A stretch of 64,000 nt of DNA from an uncultured Ruminococcus sp. (lineage in GTDB: Bacteria; Bacillota; Clostridia; Oscillospirales; Ruminococcaceae). The stretch is from contig CAJTWE010000001.1 in assembly GCA_910579955.1 (NCBI GenBank), positions 115,916 to 179,915 on the forward strand, read 5' to 3'. This document shows, piece by piece, positions 59,816-64,000 of this stretch. The position numbers and the translations under genes were made by a program. Every line of letters starts with the position of its first letter. The first letter of the stretch is position 1. The notes under the pieces are model-generated. The model did not search any database. It saw nothing but the letters and a program-made list of their open reading frames with translations, and was not told the DNA's origin.

Positions 59816-61900
59816 ATGAATGATATGCCTGATGGTGCTATGACTGCCCTCGTTTATGAAAAGGGCGACAGCACAAAGCTTGGTGCAACAGTCTGTACTA
59901 ACAAAAAAGGAATAAAGGGCGTTAATTTTTCTATTTACAGTGAAAATGCACTTTCATGTGCACTTGTGCTTTTTCACATCGGAGAAAAACTGCCCTTTGC
60001 AGAAATCTATTTAAATGATATGAAGGACGGAAATGTTTATTCCGTTTTCGTACATAACCTCGATTATGAAAAAATCGAATACGGCTATAGACTCGGCGGA
60101 GAATATGATAAGATACAGGAACTTCGCTATCAGCCGGAGCGTGTTATGCTGGACCCGTATGCAAAGTCTGTTTCGGGCAGAAACAGCTGGTGTATGGAAA
60201 TAGATCCTAAACGTTCAGGCAAATTCAGAGGAAGAATAATAAAGGATGATTTTGACTGGGAAGGCGATGTATGTCCTGACATCCAGCTTAAAGACCTTAT
60301 TATTTATGAGGCGCATGTAAGAAGCATGACTATGCATCCTTCTTCCGGTGCAGAAAATCCCGGAACATTTGCAGGGCTTATTGAAAAAATTCCATATATA
60401 AAATCACTTGGCGTAAACTGTATAGAGCTTCTGCCAATATTTGAATTTGATGAAATGGAGTTTAATCGTTTCTTTAATCAGAAAAGAATACTAAACTATT
60501 GGGGCTACAGTACGCTTAACTTCTTCTCACCAAAAGCCGGATATGCATCAAAAGGCACAGAGGGCAAACAAACAGAAGAATTTAAAGAAATGATAAAAGC
60601 TTTCCACGCTGAAGGAATAAAAGTTATTCTGGATGTGGTATATAATCATACAGCAGAAGGCGAAGAAAAGGAAAGATGTTATTCATTCCAGGGAATTGAT
60701 CAAAAAACTTATTATATAAGTCAGCCCGACGGATTTAATACAAATTATTCCGGCTGCGGAAATACATTTAAATGTAATCATCCTGTAGTAAAAGACTTTA
60801 TTCTGGACAGTCTCCGCTACTGGCATAACGAATGTCATGTTGATGGCTTCCGTTTTGATCTTGCACCTATGCTTATAAGAGGTGTAGACGGTGTTCCGGA
60901 TTGGGAAAATCCTGTTGCAAAGGATATTACATCAGACGAGTCTCTAAAGGATGCTATAATGATCGCAGAACCTTGGGACGCAGCAGGTCTTTATTTAACC
61001 GGTACGTTCCATCACTGGGGAAAATGGTCTGAATGGAACGATAAGTATCGTGATTCCATGCGACAGTTTATCAATGGAAATTCTGAATATGCACCTGATG
61101 TTATGGCACGCTTTTCAGGCTCTGAGGACATGTATTCTACCTGCGGTTCAGACGGTTCTATAAATTTTATAACCTGTCATGACGGATTTACAATGCATGA
61201 TCTTGTTTCGTATAATGAAAAGCATAACGAAAGCAATGGCGAGCAGAATCGTGACGGCAACAACTGGAATATCAGCAATAACAACGGCTGGGAAGGATAT
61301 ACTGACGATCCGTATATTCTTCATATGCGCAGAAGAAAAATGAAGAGTCTTTTTGCACTGCTGATGACAAGCCGTGGAGTTCCTATGATGTATGCAGGTG
61401 ACGAGATTTGTAATACGCAAAATGGAAATAACAATGCGTATTGTCAGGATAGTGAAATATCTTGGATAGACTGGTCTCAGCTTGAAAAAGAAAAAGACGT
61501 ATTTGAATTTGTAAAGAATGTTATAAACTTTAGAAAATCTCATCCGGTACTTAGAAATACATCATTTGAAAAAGAGACAACCAAAATAGGTTACCCTGAA
61601 CTCTCATTTCGCTATCCGGGTGGTACAGACGCATTCCCAGATAAGAAATCACACTGCATAGCTGCTTTTTACGCAGAAGATCATGAAAAGTACGGTACGC
61701 AGGAAGATTCCTTTATCTATGTAATATGCAATGTATATGAAAAGGATATAACATATCTTCTGCCTGATACAGATAAAATTGATTGGACTGTATTTGTAGA
61801 CAGCAGTACGAGAAATCGTTTTGGCGATAAACCTGAAAGCACTGTTGAGGCTGAGCCTTATTCAGTAATCATACTTGAAGGTAAGCATCGTGACAACTGA
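59816..61900 (+). CDS. GlgX/isoamylase-type glycogen debranching enzyme (GH13)
   Basis: 694 residues from ATG 59816, with AGGAGG 8 nt upstream. A CBM48-like N-domain (about 25-115) is followed by the catalytic barrel. Catalytic residues are D348 in GFRFDLA, E385 in IAEPWDAAGLY and D456 in FITCHDGFTMHDLVSY; VVYNHTAEG is conserved region I. The pattern is that of GlgX/TreX/isoamylase, which cut alpha-1,6 branches. There is no signal peptide, so it acts on intracellular glycogen or imported dextrins. Its stop overlaps the next gene. Confidence 0.92.
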   Translation: MNDMPDGAMTALVYEKGDSTKLGATVCTNKKGIKGVNFSIYSENALSCALVLFHIGEKLPFAEIYLNDMKDGNVYSVFVHNLDYEKIEYGYRLGGEYDKIQELRYQPERVMLDPYAKSVSGRNSWCMEIDPKRSGKFRGRIIKDDFDWEGDVCPDIQLKDLIIYEAHVRSMTMHPSSGAENPGTFAGLIEKIPYIKSLGVNCIELLPIFEFDEMEFNRFFNQKRILNYWGYSTLNFFSPKAGYASKGTEGKQTEEFKEMIKAFHAEGIKVILDVVYNHTAEGEEKERCYSFQGIDQKTYYISQPDGFNTNYSGCGNTFKCNHPVVKDFILDSLRYWHNECHVDGFRFDLAPMLIRGVDGVPDWENPVAKDITSDESLKDAIMIAEPWDAAGLYLTGTFHHWGKWSEWNDKYRDSMRQFINGNSEYAPDVMARFSGSEDMYSTCGSDGSINFITCHDGFTMHDLVSYNEKHNESNGEQNRDGNNWNISNNNGWEGYTDDPYILHMRRRKMKSLFALLMTSRGVPMMYAGDEICNTQNGNNNAYCQDSEISWIDWSQLEKEKDVFEFVKNVINFRKSHPVLRNTSFEKETTKIGYPELSFRYPGGTDAFPDKKSHCIAAFYAEDHEKYGTQEDSFIYVICNVYEKDITYLLPDTDKIDWTVFVDSSTRNRFGDKPESTVEAEPYSVIILEGKHRDN

Positions 61901-62270
61901 AACTCCGAGCAGTAACAGCACACCTTACTATGTGTATATTTTGAGGTGCATTGACAATTCTCTTTATATTGGCATAACTCCTGATATAGAGCATAGAATA
62001 AAAGCACATCTCGGAATAATAAAAGGCGGCGCTCGATATACAAAAAGTCATCCCGTGAAAAAGATAGAAGCTGCATGGAAAACAGAAAGCAAGTCTATAG
62101 CTTTGCGTATTGAGTGCGCTCTGAAAAAACTAACTCGTATACAGAAGCTTTCAATTATAAATGATCCTGACAGCATATGTAAATATATATTATACCAGAA
62201 TAATATTGAAATATGTTCAAGAGATTTCCTTGATGAGATTTTCATGAAGGTTGTTATAAGTAAAAAGTAA
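61890..62270 (+). CDS. GIY-YIG nuclease-superfamily protein (YhbQ/UPF0213-like)
   Basis: 126 residues from GTG 61890, with AAGGT 7 nt upstream, inside the end of the debranching gene (11-bp overlap). Residues about 12-90 match the single-domain GIY-YIG pattern: YYVYILRC, LYIGITPDIEHRIKAH, GARYTKSHPV. About 35 unassigned residues follow, longer than the usual 80-100-residue UPF0213 protein. A nucleic-acid role is assumed from the fold. The link to glycogen breakdown is probably only positional. Confidence 0.83.
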   Translation: MTTETPSSNSTPYYVYILRCIDNSLYIGITPDIEHRIKAHLGIIKGGARYTKSHPVKKIEAAWKTESKSIALRIECALKKLTRIQKLSIINDPDSICKYILYQNNIEICSRDFLDEIFMKVVISKK

Positions 62271-62299
62271 AGTTTTCTTTCAATAATATATTTTTTGAT

Positions 62300-62338
62300 A
62301 ATGCCGAAGCAGAATAATATCCGCTTCGGCATTTATTT
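62300..62338 (+). terminator. Intrinsic terminator after the GIY-YIG gene
   Basis: Arms AATGCCGAAGC (62300-62310) and GCTTCGGCATT (62323-62333), then TATTTAA. Confidence 0.83.
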
Positions 62339-62382
62339 AACATATATTCCGCAATATTCCATAAAATATCATTTATCTATTC

Positions 62383-62431
62383 TGTAAATCGTGTAAATTC
62401 GCTCTGTAAATCTGATATTATAGATGTAAAC
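62383..62431. repeat. Four TGTAAA repeats in the promoter region of the HTH-like gene
   Basis: TGTAAAT at 62383, 62392 and 62405 and TGTAAAC at 62425, all in the same direction. Two of them sit in a longer repeat, TCTGTAAATC. TATTAT at 62416-62421 could be a -10, so the copies would flank it. Possible operator; the binding protein may be the adjacent gene product. Confidence 0.45.
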
Positions 62432-62481
62432 AAATATAATTTGGATAAAAAAGATTTATGATATTAGAAAGAGGCAGAGAT

Positions 62482-63939
62482 ATGCAAAAGAAGACATTAT
62501 TCGGATATTTGATGGAAAAGGGGTTTATAACAGCAGAGGACGCTGCAAAAACAGCAGGCGTGTCTTTAGAAACAGCCGAAGAATGGCAGTGGACAGATGG
62601 CTTTTCTTCATTCACAAATGAAGAAAGCAAAAAACTGTCGGAACTTATATTTGAAAAAAACGACAAAACAAAGCTTGGCGAAATTCTTGACAAAATATCA
62701 CCGGGCAGCAGTGAACTTCAAACAGCTATGCAAACAGAAATTCTCTGTAAAACGCTTAGAATGGAGTGGAATGAAAACGCCATAAATATACAACAAAAAA
62801 AACCAAAGCAAGCCGCTGTACCAATAAGAATATACCTGCCTCAGTGTAATGAGAGAATACCTTCATCTTTAAAAGCGTTCTGGGAGACGGTAGAGAAAAT
62901 GGAAGTTCCATGTGATATTTATATAACAGACTGGGGAATGTATTCCCTTGACGATATGGAACAAGCTGTATTTCAATATTGTGCGGAAGAAATGATAAAT
63001 GCAGTTAAGCGTGGATTTTCAGTTCATATTCTCACTCCAGAAAAAAGCGATTATCCGGAAGGACGCACAGTTCTGAGAAAGCTTCCACTGTATCTTAATG
63101 AGAAAATTACATATTACAGGCTGCCGGCAGATACAATATTACCTGCCAATGAAAGCTGGTTTATTCTAGGAATGAAGACAGTTTTACTTATACGTGTATT
63201 GCCATCAGAAGCACCTGTTGCCACTATTATACAAGAATCTACCCTTGCACAGTTTTATTATAACTGGACTCAGCTGCTTCTTGCAGAAACAAGACCTATA
63301 AATCATCATATGGATGATAGCGATATTATTCAGATATTTACAAGAATGAAATCAGATGTTCATCCGCTTATGACAGTATACTTTTTGGAATCCGCTCCGT
63401 CATTTCTTCATATGCCGCCTCAGCTGCAAAGAGAGGTTATGAAAGCAAACGGTGCTGATGAGTCTGAGATATCTGAATGTCAGAGGATAAGTATGCTTCG
63501 TGCCAGTATTCGCAGTATATGCAAGTGTACTCAAATATATAACGGCGACAGGATACTTCACCTTTTACAGCAAGAAAAATATCAGGATGCTATGCTGTCC
63601 GGAGTACTAGGTCGTCCTGCATATATCACCTCGGAACAGCTAAGAAAGCAGCTAAGGTTTTTTCTATCGGAAACAGAACACACTAATTATACAATGTATC
63701 TTCCGTCATTTGAAATGGACCTCAGACTTTCACAATGCGGTATTTCTATTGCAGTTCAGGAGGACAGCATGACAGCTGTTATGGATCTCACAAACCGCAG
63801 CAGAAACTTCTATAGTACAGATCTTTCATGTACAGGAGGATTTTCCATGTATATGGAACAGCTTGCAAAAATGGTTCCGCCTGTAAAACGCAGCGGCAAC
63901 TGGACAAGACGGCTTCTTAAACGATGCATTGAATTATAA
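62482..63939 (+). CDS. Unrecognised protein with N-terminal HTH-like segment
   Basis: 485 residues from ATG 62482, with AGAGG 7 nt upstream. The N-terminus (LMEKGFITAEDAAKTAGVSLETAEEWQ, about 8-34) looks like a short helix-turn-helix. The rest is a mixed alpha/beta sequence without membrane segments, cysteine clusters or catalytic motifs that I know. A segment near 105-260 (VPIRIYLPQCNERIPSSLKAFWETVEKM...) and the C-terminal MYLPSFEMDLRLSQCGISIAV do not match a family from memory. A DNA-binding regulator is the working guess. Repeats upstream would suit autoregulation. Confidence 0.6.
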   Translation: MQKKTLFGYLMEKGFITAEDAAKTAGVSLETAEEWQWTDGFSSFTNEESKKLSELIFEKNDKTKLGEILDKISPGSSELQTAMQTEILCKTLRMEWNENAINIQQKKPKQAAVPIRIYLPQCNERIPSSLKAFWETVEKMEVPCDIYITDWGMYSLDDMEQAVFQYCAEEMINAVKRGFSVHILTPEKSDYPEGRTVLRKLPLYLNEKITYYRLPADTILPANESWFILGMKTVLLIRVLPSEAPVATIIQESTLAQFYYNWTQLLLAETRPINHHMDDSDIIQIFTRMKSDVHPLMTVYFLESAPSFLHMPPQLQREVMKANGADESEISECQRISMLRASIRSICKCTQIYNGDRILHLLQQEKYQDAMLSGVLGRPAYITSEQLRKQLRFFLSETEHTNYTMYLPSFEMDLRLSQCGISIAVQEDSMTAVMDLTNRSRNFYSTDLSCTGGFSMYMEQLAKMVPPVKRSGNWTRRLLKRCIEL

Positions 63940-64000
63940 GATTTGCTTCTTAGTGTAAAATAAAAGTAGGCAAAGAAAAAGAGCAGCTGAAAAAACAGTT

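Noticed and set aside
1..64000. CRISPR arrays, tRNA/rRNA genes, insertion sequences, prophage.
   Set aside because: I scanned for regular direct repeats, transposase motifs and conserved RNA segments and found none. Small or degenerate examples could be missed by eye.

Overview
The window is a 64 kb chromosomal segment from an anaerobic, low-GC Gram-positive bacterium, most likely a Ruminococcus-like member of the Oscillospiraceae (Clostridia). The support is: a secreted protein ending in a type I dockerin; an alpha/beta small acid-soluble spore protein; two tryptophan T-box leaders; AGGAGG-type ribosome binding sites; sigma-A promoters with 17-bp spacers and AT-rich intergenic DNA; a PPi-type phosphofructokinase; a formate/nitrite channel; and cytosolic Hdr/Flx redox proteins. 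The species is not determined. I see no tRNA, rRNA, CRISPR array, prophage or transposase.

Layout. 1-3.4 kb: minus-strand ABC efflux operon (two membrane-fusion adaptors around a MacB-like ATPase, the last one cut by the window edge) behind a promoter with a palindromic operator. 3.5-5.9 kb: a tryptophan T-box controlling a stand-alone trpB paralogue and a SpoU-type RNA methyltransferase. 6-16.2 kb: MFS carrier, acyl-CoA thioesterase, a 1007-residue fused ABC transporter, then the housekeeping run DUF951-prfA-sua5-coaE-M18 peptidase-FNT channel. 16.5-18.1 kb: acyl-CoA synthetase. 18.25-25.1 kb: a second, near-identical tryptophan T-box and the complete trpEGDCFBA operon. 25.2-28.3 kb: a dockerin-bearing M23 peptidase flanked by two inverted copies of one 34-nt hairpin.

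28.3-38.7 kb is the most remarkable part: a tight ten-gene minus-strand operon, fumC-hdrB-hdrC-hdrA-mvhD-flxC-flxB-flxA-frdB-frdA, opened by a sigma-A promoter and a roughly 200-nt structured leader. It joins fumarase, a soluble fumarate reductase with no membrane anchor, and an NADH-linked HdrABC/Flx-type module. I infer that it makes succinate from malate while bifurcating electrons from NADH to fumarate and ferredoxin.

38.8-44.1 kb: acetyltransferase, PPi-phosphofructokinase, a candidate small RNA with its own promoter and terminator, a spore protein, a Clp ATPase without the ClpC middle domain, and a 42-residue cysteine-rich membrane peptide. 44.2-49.4 kb: a sugar ABC importer without its own ATPase, and an ABC-2 exporter behind an Xre-AbrB hybrid regulator. 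49.5-54.6 kb: Mrp/NBP35 Fe-S carrier, an ECF sigma/anti-sigma pair with its own ECF-like promoter, an unknown membrane protein and an ArsB/NhaD-type carrier. 54.6-59.6 kb: an oligopeptide ABC importer with fused ATPases. 59.8-63.9 kb: a GlgX-type debranching enzyme, a GIY-YIG protein and an unrecognised HTH-like protein. The last 61 bases hold nothing I can call.

Together the genes suggest a fermentative polysaccharide user. Glycogen and sugar enter a PPi-sparing glycolysis, formate leaves through the FNT channel, and reducing power may be spent on fumarate with energy saved as reduced ferredoxin. Tryptophan synthesis is controlled at two loci by tRNA-Trp charging.
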